From the NCBI RefSeq assembly GCF_014650335.1, contig NZ_BMUT01000002.1, forward strand, positions 573,301 to 637,300: a DNA stretch of 64,000 nucleotides, written 5' to 3'. Origin of the DNA: Streptomyces hiroshimensis. GTDB taxonomy: Bacteria > Actinomycetota > Actinomycetes > Streptomycetales > Streptomycetaceae. Below, in pieces: positions 12,749 to 20,409 of this stretch (its first letter is position 1; every line of letters starts with the position of its first letter). Position numbers and translations under genes: made by a program. The notes beneath the pieces were generated by a model. That model was not told where the DNA came from. It saw nothing but the letters and a program-made list of their open reading frames with translations, and ran no database searches.

Positions 12749-14035
12749 CTAGCGGGCGCGTGCGATCTGCGAGTTCACGAAGACGGCGGGGCCGTCGTCC
12801 GGGTGCTGGTCCGGGTTGTTGAACGGGACGGTGAACTCGTCGACGATGCCCTGCTGGAAGACCAGGGCCATGCTGGAGCCGCCGTAGCTGAACCAGCCGA
12901 GCTCCTGGCCCCGCGTGACGGTGGCGTTCACCTCGATGCCCGGAGCCCAGGTGATCGAGGAGACCTCCTCCATGCCGATCACCACGGCGCACACCATGCG
13001 ACGGCCCAGCTCGGGGCCGGTCCTGATGAACGCCAGGCCGCGGGTGCTGATGTTCGCCTGATACCCCTGGGAGTGGCTGAAGGTGGTCGGGTCGGGGCTC
13101 TCGGACTCGACGTGGCTGAACGGATAGCCCTTCACGATCTCCAGGTGCTCGATCGTCCCGTCCACCGGCACGTGCCACCGGTGGTAGGTGCTGACGGACA
13201 GGAACGCCTGGTACACGTCGCCGCCGACGAATGCGCTGACGTACTCGGACCTGCACTCCGGCCCGTAGAGCATGTTCTCGAGCGAGTACGGCTGGCCCTT
13301 GAGCCAGAAGTCGGAGCTCCTGGGCACGTCGCGCTCGATGTTGTAGACCGTGCCGTCGTTCGAGGCGACGATGACCGAGGGGTCGTCCTTGCCGGCGAGC
13401 GGCCTGAAGTCCTTCTTGATGGCCCGGTGGAAGAAGTCGTTGAAGGACTGGAAGCCCCAGTGCTCCTCGCCGCGGTGGTCCCAGCACTCGTACTCGTAGA
13501 GCTTGTTGAGCTCGACGGCCGGCTGGGAGAACCAGTCCCGCGCGTTGAGCACGTGCGCGCTCTCCCGGCTGTCCAGGTACGTACACCACTTCCCGAGAAT
13601 CGCATCGATCCTCTCGCCGAACGCCTGGTTGCGGAACACCACCTCGCCCGACGGCGTCAGCCGCATGTAGCCGAAGAGCGCCGACATCGGCAGGAAGATC
13701 TGCTTCAGGGGATCCCGGTTGTAGGACGGTGCCCAGCCGACGATGACGTTGAGGTGCTGGATCAGCTCGTCGACGCTGCGGACGTGCCGGTGCTCCTCCG
13801 GAACCTCCTGGAGCATCTGCGACACGTACATCCGGACGATGCCGTCGGAGTGAACGAGCTCCGCGAACTCCCGCACGGAGGGGTCGAGGTCGTCCTTGAG
13901 GTCCGCCGCCCGCTGGGCGAGGCCCTTCTGGAACTCGTCGATCGCGAGGGGGTTGCGCGGCAGATAGCCGCCCACCCGCCCGAACGTCCTCTGGTAACGC
14001 GCGTGCAGTTCCTGTGCCGTGACGACAGCAGCCAT
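12749..14035 (-). CDS. PsiD-like pyruvoyl-dependent decarboxylase (phosphatidylserine decarboxylase superfamily)
   Basis: About 428 residues, larger than ordinary bacterial Psd. Residues about 20-170 look like the N-terminal domain found with fungal PsiD-type L-tryptophan decarboxylases (PSDC domain). The C-terminal half is the catalytic domain: FNDFFHR, SNDGTVYNIE, YHRWHVPVDG (conserved His region), and the self-cleavage site GWFSYGGSSMALVF, where GGSS replaces the LGST of classical Psd. The proenzyme should split at the internal Ser to form the pyruvoyl group. Substrate is an aromatic amino acid or phosphatidylserine; the domain layout favours an amino acid. ATG 14035 (AGCGAGG upstream) is preferred; an in-frame ATG lies at 14056. 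Stand-alone gene. Confidence 0.82.
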   Translation of the reverse strand: MAAVVTAQELHARYQRTFGRVGGYLPRNPLAIDEFQKGLAQRAADLKDDLDPSVREFAELVHSDGIVRMYVSQMLQEVPEEHRHVRSVDELIQHLNVIVGWAPSYNRDPLKQIFLPMSALFGYMRLTPSGEVVFRNQAFGERIDAILGKWCTYLDSRESAHVLNARDWFSQPAVELNKLYEYECWDHRGEEHWGFQSFNDFFHRAIKKDFRPLAGKDDPSVIVASNDGTVYNIERDVPRSSDFWLKGQPYSLENMLYGPECRSEYVSAFVGGDVYQAFLSVSTYHRWHVPVDGTIEHLEIVKGYPFSHVESESPDPTTFSHSQGYQANISTRGLAFIRTGPELGRRMVCAVVIGMEEVSSITWAPGIEVNATVTRGQELGWFSYGGSSMALVFQQGIVDEFTVPFNNPDQHPDDGPAVFVNSQIARAR

Positions 14036-14169
14036 GACCTCGACCTCGCTCCTCATCGAGCCCGGCCCCCGCGAACGGGAACCGCCGGAAGGACGCTGGC
14101 GAACGTACAGCGACCGTTCGGGAGACCGCATCGGCGGGAACCGGTCAGGGGGCGGGGGACCGTGCTGAT

Positions 14170-14209
14170 CGGGCCATCGGGCCATCGGGCCACCGGGCCA
14201 TCGGGCCAG
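14170..14209. repeat. Five tandem 8-bp repeats (CGGGCCAT)
   Basis: CGGGCCAT/C is repeated five times with period 8. It lies between the Nudix stop and the decarboxylase start, in the latter's upstream region. Confidence 0.8.
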
Positions 14210-14222
14210 GGAACGCGACGCG

Positions 14223-14678
14223 TCAGCCGGGGGTGATCAGCTGCCGGCCGTCGTGGATGCGTACGTGCGGCCCGTCGTCACTGAGGGCGTCCATCAGCCG
14301 CACCGCCTGGGCCTCCGCCATCCTCGCGGTCACCTCGTCGGGGGTCAGCCAGGACACGGCGAGCGACTCGTCGGAGGTGCGTTCACTACCGCCCACGGGG
14401 ACGCATCGGAAGACGAGGGCGACGACACTACGCGCCATGTTCTTGTAGACGCCGGTCAGCCGCTGCACCTCGACCTCGATGCCGGTCTCCTCCAGCACCT
14501 CCCGGCGCACGCCTTCCTCCGGAGCCTCGTCGATCTCCAGAACCCCGCCGGGGAGCGCCCACTGGCCGTTGTCTGCACGCTTGATGGCCAGCATGCGCCC
14601 GTCGTTCCTTATGACAGCCCCGGCGACCGCGACCGAGTGCAGGGGCAGGGAGCCGGGAGCCGGGTCTGCTGCATTCAT
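14223..14678 (-). CDS. Nudix hydrolase
   Basis: 151 residues. The complete Nudix box G-x5-E-x7-REUxEExGU is present: GGVLEIDEAPEEGVRREV followed by LEETGI, at residues about 44-67. N-terminal strands VAVAGAVIRNDGRMLAIKR are typical. It hydrolyses a nucleoside diphosphate linked to another moiety; substrate not predictable. ATG 14678 overlaps the preceding gene's stop by four bases (ATGA), so it is translationally coupled. Confidence 0.9.
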   Translation of the reverse strand: MNAADPAPGSLPLHSVAVAGAVIRNDGRMLAIKRADNGQWALPGGVLEIDEAPEEGVRREVLEETGIEVEVQRLTGVYKNMARSVVALVFRCVPVGGSERTSDESLAVSWLTPDEVTARMAEAQAVRLMDALSDDGPHVRIHDGRQLITPG

Positions 14679-15175
14679 GGGGCGAGCCTAGAGGCGGACA
14701 GGCTGCCTGGGCCAAGAGGGCAGGACAGCTCCGGCTCGGCGCGGTTCGGGGAGCACGTCACCAGCGCCACCGACAGGAACAAGGCCCCTCGCAGGTACAA
14801 CCCGAGCGAGACATCCCCACCCCGGGTCAGACGCTCGGCGGCGGAGGCAACGAGGACAACCATCCTTGTGGCGTCCCGGTCGTGCTCCGACGCGAACCGG
14901 GACGCGTGCTCGGCGAGCTGCTGCCCCAACCAGTCCGCGGCCTCCTTCGGCTCCTCCCACGTGCCCCGGATCAGCCGGGCCGGCTTCAGCAGCCAGTACG
15001 CCGTTTCGATCGGCGGAACGTCGGTCGTCTTCCACTCCGCCGCTGCTTCCCGGTACCGCTGCTGTACTTCGTCGGGGCTGGTGGCCGTCGGTGCCGACGA
15101 GGGCGCCGGACGGCGGACGCTCTCCTTGTCGAACGTCGTCTTCTCGCCGGTCCAGAGGTACCCGTGAACGTGCAA
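14675..15175 (-). CDS. Hypothetical protein coupled to the Nudix gene
   Basis: About 166 residues, mostly helical and charged: EVQQRYREAAAEWKTTD, then PPIETAYWLLKPARLIRGTW and WLGQQLAEHASRFASEHDRDATRM, ending in a hydrophobic Leu/Val-rich segment. No family recognised. The start is uncertain: TTG 15175 follows GGGAAG and begins after the DUF397 terminator hairpin. The stop overlaps the Nudix ATG, which supports a real gene. Its company suggests membership of an XRE/DUF397-type regulatory island. Confidence 0.6.
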   Translation of the reverse strand: MHVHGYLWTGEKTTFDKESVRRPAPSSAPTATSPDEVQQRYREAAAEWKTTDVPPIETAYWLLKPARLIRGTWEEPKEAADWLGQQLAEHASRFASEHDRDATRMVVLVASAAERLTRGGDVSLGLYLRGALFLSVALVTCSPNRAEPELSCPLGPGSLSASRLAP

Positions 15176-15204
15176 CTGGTCTTCCCGTTCCGGAGCAAAG
15201 GAAA

Positions 15205-15240
15205 GGCGGCCTCCGTCCTCTCCGGGGAGCGGAGGCCGCC
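15205..15240 (-). terminator. Hairpin after DUF397 gene
   Basis: GGCGGCCTCCG (15205-15215) pairs perfectly with CGGAGGCCGCC (15230-15240) across a 14-nt loop, 30 bp after the DUF397 stop. Confidence 0.7.
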
Positions 15241-15269
15241 GGTCAGCGAACGGCAGTGAAAGCCGTGGG

Positions 15270-15494
15270 TCAGGCCGTGAGGTCGAAGCGGGCCGGGTCG
15301 ATACCGGCCGCGTCCAGTTCCGCCGTGGTGAAGCGCAGCGGTTCCGCGCCGGGCCGCTTGCTGTCGCCCATGGCCCAGGCGTCGTCACCGATGCGGGCGA
15401 GCGTCACGCACGCTTCGCCGTCGGGGTGCGTGTTGCCCCCGCATGCTTTGGAGAACCGAGCGCCGTCGAGGGTGAGGCTGTACAGGTCGGGCAT
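15270..15494 (-). CDS. DUF397 protein
   Basis: 74 residues. The family pattern is clear: W/F-x-K-A region (ARFSKACGGN), a central strand with VTLARIGDDAWAMGDSKRP, then LRFTTAELDAA. DUF397 proteins are small partners of XRE-DUF5753 regulators in streptomycetes (as in the bldB/whiJ-like and toxin-antitoxin-like pairs). Here the matching regulator is the gene upstream, 112 bp away. ATG 15494 has GGAAGG in front. Confidence 0.92.
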   Translation of the reverse strand: MPDLYSLTLDGARFSKACGGNTHPDGEACVTLARIGDDAWAMGDSKRPGAEPLRFTTAELDAAGIDPARFDLTA

Positions 15495-15606
15495 GATGTG
15501 CCTTCCTGATCGAGGTGGGCTACGAACACCGAGCCGGCCGTCGGCTGTGCGGCTGCTTCGTTGTCCGTGGACATTGGCACATCGTGGCCTCGCGGTGAGG
15601 GTGGTT

Positions 15607-16440
15607 CTAGCGTGTTTCCTGTTGAGGCAAGAACTCGTTCCGGATGCTCTCCGTGAGGGCTCTCATGCCGTCGCCGTACAGGGCGACAGCGGAGAAGCGT
15701 TCGAAGGTGTCGGCGTAGAGCCGAACGTCCCTCGGGTCTCGTGTGGTGACCTCGGAATGGAACGTCTCCACGATCACCAGGCGGTCATCATGGAGGCTGA
15801 AGCACGTCATGGGGAAGTCCGGCATCCGAGGGCCGACCGGAACAACTCCCAAGGAGACATTGGGCAGCCGGGACACCGACACCAGGCGGTCGAGCTGTAG
15901 CGCCATGATCACGGGCTCACTGATCAGCCACCGGAGCACGTGCTCGCAGACCAGGAAGTGGAAGGACCGGTCACGGTCGTACAGGGTCGCCTGACGCTCA
16001 ATCCGGGCGGCTACGGTCCTGGCCCGGGACTCTGCGGGGAGTTCCGGGGGCAGGCTGAGCACCGCCGATGCGTACTCCGGTGTCTGGAGCAGCCCGGGAA
16101 TGAGCTGTCCCTGAAACAGCTTGAGCGTTTGCGTGCCGGCTTCGATGGCCTGGATGGTCCGCTGGTGTTTCCACGGGCCCATGCGCCGCAGGACGCGCCA
16201 TGCGGTCTCTTCTGTGGCCGCTGCCCGAGCAGCGGCAAGGAACTGTTCCTTGGCTTCCCCGGCGACGCCAAGGGCGGTCAAGATCAGGTCGACGTCTTGG
16301 ACGGTCGGCCGGACCTTCCCGTTCTCGATCTTCGAGAGCTTGCCCGCAGACATGGAAGCCCTACGGGCCACCGCGTCACCCGTCTGTCCGGATGCGTCGC
16401 GCAGCGCCCGCAGGGCTGTCCCAAGGGAGTCAGTGGTCAG
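15607..16440 (-). CDS. XRE-family regulator with DUF5753 domain, CTG start
   Basis: About 277 residues when read from CTG 16440. Residues 1-65 are the HTH: SLGTALRALRDASGQTGDAV, then ARRASMSAGKLSKIENGKV. The rest is the DUF5753 domain (QGQLIPGLLQTPEYASAVL, then HFLVCEHVLRW, ending LYADTFERF). Conventional starts (GTG 16371) would remove the first two HTH helices, so I prefer CTG 16440, which overlaps the DUF6879 stop as CTGA. It probably controls the neighbouring DUF397 gene and represses or activates developmental or stress genes. It forms an operon with the two genes upstream. Confidence 0.82.
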   Translation of the reverse strand: MTTDSLGTALRALRDASGQTGDAVARRASMSAGKLSKIENGKVRPTVQDVDLILTALGVAGEAKEQFLAAARAAATEETAWRVLRRMGPWKHQRTIQAIEAGTQTLKLFQGQLIPGLLQTPEYASAVLSLPPELPAESRARTVAARIERQATLYDRDRSFHFLVCEHVLRWLISEPVIMALQLDRLVSVSRLPNVSLGVVPVGPRMPDFPMTCFSLHDDRLVIVETFHSEVTTRDPRDVRLYADTFERFSAVALYGDGMRALTESIRNEFLPQQETR

Positions 16441-16946
16441 TGGTGCCGTTCCCAGTAGGAAGCAAACGGCACAGCGGCGGTGACGACCCGGTCGCGGTAG
16501 TCCCTGTACTCCGGGAGCCGTTCTGCGGGCAGCAGCTCGGCGCCGGCGAACCCACCGGCCTCGGTGTAGTGCATCCGGTACACGTCCCGGTCGTCGAAAA
16601 GCCAGAAGTCATGATCAGGCAGGCCGGTGACGGTCTGCTCCGACAGATCGATGATGCTGATCTCTTCTCCGGCCTTGATGTTGCCCGGGTACGCGGACAG
16701 CTCGTAAAGCAGATAGTCGGTCAGCGGGGACCGGAGCACGTGAACGCGGGACACCCGCTTGCCCTTGCCGGTCATCGACCGCACCCAAGGGTTGTCCGCC
16801 CACTCGGGTCCCATGTCCTCACCCGCGAGGAACCGCGCGAACTCCTCGCGCTCCTCCTCGATGTCGTACTCGTCCCGCGTCTCCAGCCGGAACGCCGTCC
16901 GCTCGAAGGTCTCGAAGAGACGGCCGAACTCCTCACCGGCGAGCAC
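16437..16946 (-). CDS. DUF6879 family protein
   Basis: 169 residues. Family features: EFGRLFETFERTAFRLETRDEY at the start, REEFARFLAGE, a central VHVLRSPLTDYLLYELSAY, and DHDFWLFDDRDVYRMHY; the chain ends in ASYWERHH. DUF6879 proteins are common beside XRE regulators in Streptomyces; biochemical role unknown. GTG 16946 lies inside the end of the small upstream gene (14-bp overlap) with GGAG before it. Its stop overlaps the XRE start. Confidence 0.88.
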   Translation of the reverse strand: MLAGEEFGRLFETFERTAFRLETRDEYDIEEEREEFARFLAGEDMGPEWADNPWVRSMTGKGKRVSRVHVLRSPLTDYLLYELSAYPGNIKAGEEISIIDLSEQTVTGLPDHDFWLFDDRDVYRMHYTEAGGFAGAELLPAERLPEYRDYRDRVVTAAVPFASYWERHH

Positions 16947-17148
16947 GGAAGTACTCCTCAAGCACAGCAGCCGGGACGATGACGGCCATTTCTCCCTCAG
17001 GCAGGTCGAGCTGCGCCAGCCGCTCCGGGTCGGTCTCGATGTACCCCTGGACGACGTAGCTCTCCTTGGTCTCCGTGCCCCATAAGGCCGGGCACGTGCC
17101 GTTCTTGCAGTCAGGGTCTCCGGACAGCTTCCGCAGCGGTGCGCCCAT
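16933..17148 (-). CDS. Small protein paired with DUF6879
   Basis: 71 residues: a Cys pair near the N-terminus (DPDCKNGTCPALW) and a middle TKESYVVQGYIE that looks like a short beta sheet. It then has LPEGEMAVIVPAAVLEEYFR. No enzyme motif; the CxxxxxC pair could bind metal. Similar small proteins precede DUF6879 in Streptomyces. ATG 17148 has GAGGGG upstream. First gene of the operon. Confidence 0.78.
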   Translation of the reverse strand: MGAPLRKLSGDPDCKNGTCPALWGTETKESYVVQGYIETDPERLAQLDLPEGEMAVIVPAAVLEEYFRARR

Positions 17149-17206
17149 GGCTTCCCCTCGGTGTCGGTCGCGTCTCGTCGATGCTCCCGACCGCGTGGGA
17201 TCAAGG

Positions 17207-17425
17207 TCAAGGGGACGGGCTTTCCAGAACGGGAAAGACCACCCGGTGCCACGTCGCGCAGGCCGCCTCCAGGTGCCCGACCTGAAGCTGCCGCTCGGCC
17301 AGCCACGCAAACGACGCTTTCCGAAGCCAGGCCCAAGGCCGCGGCCACATGCTCGGGCGCCGGCTGTTTGGTGACCTCGATGCGGGCCACGACGAGGTCG
17401 CGGTCCTCGCTCTCTTTCCCCTCAG
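17207..17425 (-). pseudogene. Remnants of one or two regulator genes
   Basis: Two protein-like fragments in different frames. One (about 17310-17415) reads DLVVARIEVTKQPAPEHV, then AAALGL, as in the UTRA domain of GntR regulators. The other (17207 to about 17340) reads SFAWLAERQLQVGHLEAAC, then ATWHRVVFPVLES and a stop, like the C-terminal TPR of an XRE-TPR regulator. Neither has a start or complete domain. Probably decayed genes from rearrangement of this regulator island. Confidence 0.4.
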
Positions 17426-18666
17426 GGCATCGCATCTGCTCGCCGTGCCAGCTCCTTCAGTTCGGCGGAGGCGGAACGGCCGGCCACCAGCACCAGATCC
17501 CGGATCGCCGAACGTGCCGAAGTGTGTGAACGCATCATCTCGGGAGCGAGGTGCTCGGCTCTGAGGAAGTACGAGAGGGCTTCGCCCGAGTGGCGCAGCT
17601 GGGCGTGTGCCCTCCCGAGGTCCAGTGCCAAGCGGGCCTGTCGTTCGGTGGACAGGCCCGATGCGTTCAGGGACTCACCGGCCTCCAGGGCTTCGCCTGC
17701 GTCGCCGAGGTCCACGGCGATGGCGACCGCTTGGACCTCGACGTTCGTCGGACCGAATTCCAGATGCAGATCGTTCCGGTCTCCGCCCAGTCGAGCGGCC
17801 AGCCGACGGGCGGTCGCGATCTCCTGCCGGGCCTCCGTGCGGCTCCCGCATCTCGCGTGGACGACCGCGAGCGCAAGGTGAAGCGAGCCCAGGACGGACA
17901 GCGACTCCGGAGTCTCCCCCGTGCGGCTCAGGTGCCGAGCGAGTGCGCTCGCAGCGGTGCGTGCCGTGTGGTCGGCCTGGTCGTACCGTCTGAGACGGAC
18001 GAAGGCGTGAGCCAACCGGAAAGTACCCGCGAAAACCTCCAGTGGCCGGCCCGACCTCTCGGCGGCCGCAATGGACCGGTCCGCCGCCACCCAGGCTGCA
18101 TCCGCCTCGTTCTGGCGGGTGAAGGCCGCCGACAGCGCCTGATAGGCACGCGCGAGCAGACTGAACGCCTGGGCACGCTCACGTTCCGCCACTGTTCGCG
18201 TGGCGCGCTCCAGCTGCGGCACGAGCGTGTTCATCTCTGCACTCAGCTGCGAAAGCCGGCCGTCGTGCGCAAGAGACCACGCGAGGTCGACTCGTACCAG
18301 GAGATCCGCCAGTGACGGACGCTCCTCCGGCTCCTCCGCAGCGAGGAGAGCGCCAAGAGCGGCATGCCCGGAAATGAGCAGCCTCGCCTGATCGAGGTCG
18401 TTGGGCTCGGGTGCAGGTTCGGCGGACTCCGGCTGGGGTGCGTCGGGGCGCAGCTCGTTGACCGGAACCCCGAGAGCGTCTGCGAGGAGGCGCAGAACAT
18501 CGAGCCGGTTGACCGGCTGGACCCCGCGCTCCACCTGTGACAACCAGCTCGTCGTGCGGCCCACGGAGCTTGCCAGCGCCTTCTGGGTCAGTCCGCGCTG
18601 TATTCGCAGGTTCGCGACCCGTGCACCGAACGCGCGCCGCCCTTCGGGATCCACTCTTCTCTTCAC
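17422..18666 (-). CDS. XRE-family HTH regulator with TPR-like domain
   Basis: 414 residues. Residues 10-65 are a canonical XRE HTH (FGARVANLRIQRGLTQKAL, then VGRTTSWLSQVERG). Residues about 90-410 are Ala/Leu-rich helical hairpins in the style of TPR repeats (FSLLARAYQALSAAF, ADRSIAAAERSGRPLEV, LALDLGRAHAQLRHSGEAL, then SYFLRAEHL). Such Streptomyces proteins sense peptides or small signals and regulate local genes. GTG 18666 overlaps the ABM gene stop (GTGA), so the two are coupled. Confidence 0.87.
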   Translation of the reverse strand: MKRRVDPEGRRAFGARVANLRIQRGLTQKALASSVGRTTSWLSQVERGVQPVNRLDVLRLLADALGVPVNELRPDAPQPESAEPAPEPNDLDQARLLISGHAALGALLAAEEPEERPSLADLLVRVDLAWSLAHDGRLSQLSAEMNTLVPQLERATRTVAERERAQAFSLLARAYQALSAAFTRQNEADAAWVAADRSIAAAERSGRPLEVFAGTFRLAHAFVRLRRYDQADHTARTAASALARHLSRTGETPESLSVLGSLHLALAVVHARCGSRTEARQEIATARRLAARLGGDRNDLHLEFGPTNVEVQAVAIAVDLGDAGEALEAGESLNASGLSTERQARLALDLGRAHAQLRHSGEALSYFLRAEHLAPEMMRSHTSARSAIRDLVLVAGRSASAELKELARRADAMP

Positions 18667-18971
18667 GCCTTTCCGTCGAGGCGCTCCAGGAAGGTCACCT
18701 CGGTCTTGGCCACGAACTTCTCACGAGCTTCGAGGAAGTTCCTGGTATGCGGCTGCTGTTCATGGGCGTCGAACGCAGCACGGTCCTCGTACAACTCGTA
18801 GAACAGCCGTACATGCGGCTCGCCCGGCACGCGGTGGTTCACGTACACGACAGTGCCGTGCTCATGCCGCCTGATCCCCTCCAGGGTCCGGGACGCCAAC
18901 TCGTCGAAGCCCTCCGCGGCTTCGGGGCTCCGCAGCGTGAAGCGCACGACCAGACCAAAGCCTGCGGCCAT
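18663..18971 (-). CDS. Antibiotic biosynthesis monooxygenase (ABM) domain protein
   Basis: 102 residues with a single ferredoxin-like ABM fold: GLVVRFTLRSPEAAEGF, then HEHGTVVYVNHRVP, VRLFYELYEDRAAFDAHEQQPH, and KTEVTFLERL. ABM proteins act as cofactor-free quinone-forming oxygenases, dimeric haem or flavin accessory proteins, or have no known role. ATG 18971 has GAGGAGGGCGGAG upstream. First gene of a two-gene unit with the XRE-TPR regulator. Confidence 0.87.
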   Translation of the reverse strand: MAAGFGLVVRFTLRSPEAAEGFDELASRTLEGIRRHEHGTVVYVNHRVPGEPHVRLFYELYEDRAAFDAHEQQPHTRNFLEAREKFVAKTEVTFLERLDGKA

Positions 18972-19038
18972 CTCCGCCCTCCTCTCGGTCGCACCAAGAC
19001 TTCCAGAAGGTGAGCGATGGAGGTAGTCGCAGAACTTC

Positions 19039-19067
19039 TTGACTCACAGAAATACTGCTAGTAGCTT
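19039..19067 (+). promoter_or_regulatory. Sigma-70 (HrdB)-type promoter
   Basis: TTGACT at 19039-19044 and TAGCTT at 19062-19067 are separated by 17 bp, a good match to the Streptomyces vegetative consensus, pointing toward the 19197 gene. An ACTGC-N10-GCAGT inverted repeat (about 19054-19073) overlaps the -10 and could be an operator. Confidence 0.55.
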
Positions 19068-19196
19068 CGCAGTTGTGCTGCTAGACCTGCTTCGGGAGTA
19101 GTCGCGAAACGAACGCAGGCAGGGCCCCGCCGGCCCGCCCCGCGGGCGCCGAGGCCGACATCTGATTCCCTGATCCGAGCGTGGAGGCGCGGAACA

Positions 19197-19562
19197 GTGA
19201 CGTATCGAGTGGGCGCGTTTGTAGTGGACACCCGGGAGGACAGGGTCGCCCAGGTGATCGGGCACCGGGGTTCGCGTGTGCAGGTGCGTACGCCCGGTGG
19301 CGGGCTCGAATGGGAGGTGTCCACGTCCGCGCTGCGGCTGGCCATGGGCCAGGAGCGGGAGGCGTTCCGGGCGCTGGCCAACAGTGACGGCACGCACTGG
19401 TCGGGTTGCGGCAGATGCTCCGAGCTGGATGGGGCCTGGCGTGCGGCATCCGCAGCCGGGGAGCGCACGAACGAGGCCGTCGATGCCCTGAGCAGGTTTC
19501 GTAACCACTGGCGGCTGGACCACGCCGTATCAGCGGCTGACGACAAGGACCGGGACGGGTGA
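19197..19562 (+). CDS. Hypothetical Streptomyces protein
   Basis: 121 residues. The N-terminal 40 residues read as a small beta barrel (YRVGAFVVDTREDRVAQVIG, then QVRTPGGGLEWEV), reminiscent of KOW/SH3-like folds. A helical, charged C-terminus follows with GCGRC. Unassigned function. GTG 19197 has GGAGG in front. Likely co-transcribed with the 61-residue gene that follows (stop and start overlap). Confidence 0.7.
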   Translation: MTYRVGAFVVDTREDRVAQVIGHRGSRVQVRTPGGGLEWEVSTSALRLAMGQEREAFRALANSDGTHWSGCGRCSELDGAWRAASAAGERTNEAVDALSRFRNHWRLDHAVSAADDKDRDG

Positions 19563-19747
19563 TGAAGCGGGGCGAGGATCTGATCCAGGACCTGCGAGAG
19601 CAGGGCTTCATGCGGTGCGAGACCACCTCGGACGGTAAAGCCGTGGTCATGCGCAGGCGCGACCGGTGGACCGTGGTTCCCCTGCGATGGCTCACTGATG
19701 AAGCCGTGGACACCATCAAGGCCCAAGCAGGCGTCGGCCTCGTCTGA
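19562..19747 (+). CDS. Small hypothetical protein
   Basis: 61 residues from ATG 19562 (or GTG 19559). Amphipathic: KRGEDLIQDLREQGFMRCET, then KAVVMRRRDRWTVVPLRWL. Start overlaps the upstream stop, indicating coupling. No family recognised. Confidence 0.6.
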   Translation: MKRGEDLIQDLREQGFMRCETTSDGKAVVMRRRDRWTVVPLRWLTDEAVDTIKAQAGVGLV

Positions 19748-19773
19748 GCGCGGGGTGGGGCCGGGGCCTCCAT

Positions 19774-19795
19774 AATTCGGGCGCGCGCCCGGAAT
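19774..19795. promoter_or_regulatory. Near-perfect palindrome before a GNAT gene
   Basis: AATTCGGGCGCGCGCCCGGAATT is self-complementary except for one unpaired base. It is 22 bp before the start at 19817; could be an operator or a terminator for the preceding small gene. Confidence 0.4.
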
Positions 19796-19816
19796 TCCCC
19801 GTGCGACCATGCCGCC

Positions 19817-20350
19817 ATGACCGGCACCACCCCGCTCTCCGTGTCCTGGACCATCGCCCCGCAGCCCGTCGGCTCCGCCGAGGCCGCTGCGTTGCTGCGC
19901 GAGTACCTGACGGACGTCGCCGACCGGTGGCACCTGATGCACGACGGCCGCCGCTGTACGCCCGAAGAGATCGACGGTTACCTCGCCGAGGACCCGAGCG
20001 ACTCTCTCGACCCGCCCGCGGGCGTGCTGCTCGTCGCCCGGCGGGACGGGGACCCGATGGGGTGTGTGGGGCTGCGGTGGTTCGACCGGGAGCGGGGGAC
20101 CGCCGAGTTGAAGCGGATGTACGTGCGGCCCGCCGCGCGGGGGAACGGGCTTGCGCCCGCGCTGCTGGGCGCGGCCGAGGGTCTTGCCCGGGAGTGGGGC
20201 GCGGAGCGGATCGTCCTGGATACGCGGAAGGACCTTGTGGAGGCCATCAGGCTGTACACGAGGCACGGATTCACCCCCGTACCCCGGTACAACACCGTTG
20301 ACGAGAACCCGTACGCCGAGGTGTGGATGGGCAAGGAGCTGCAGGCCTGA
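19817..20350 (+). CDS. GNAT-family N-acetyltransferase
   Basis: 177 residues. Core strand GVLLVARRDGDPMGCVGLRWF, then AELKRMYVRPAARGNGLAP (motif A, R-x-x-G-x-G with N in the variable place), and RLYTRHGFTPVPRYN near the end. Acceptor unknown. ATG 19817 follows CATGCCGCC without a strong ribosome site. Convergent with the ECF operon. Confidence 0.85.
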   Translation: MTGTTPLSVSWTIAPQPVGSAEAAALLREYLTDVADRWHLMHDGRRCTPEEIDGYLAEDPSDSLDPPAGVLLVARRDGDPMGCVGLRWFDRERGTAELKRMYVRPAARGNGLAPALLGAAEGLAREWGAERIVLDTRKDLVEAIRLYTRHGFTPVPRYNTVDENPYAEVWMGKELQA

Positions 20351-20371
20351 GTCGCTGCAGGCCTGACCGGC

Positions 20372-20409
20372 TCAGCGGCGGGGCGGCTCGTCAGCGGCGG
20401 GGCGGCTCG
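20372..20409. repeat. 19-bp tandem duplication at the end of the EcfS gene
   Basis: TCAGCGGCGGGGCGGCTCG occurs at 20372-20390 and again at 20391-20409; the second copy contains the gene's stop codon (minus strand). Probably replication slippage. Confidence 0.85.

Noticed and set aside
14675..15388. Longer version of the hypothetical protein reaching into DUF397
   Set aside because: The extra N-terminus overlaps the DUF397 gene and its terminator and reads as Arg/Pro shadow sequence.
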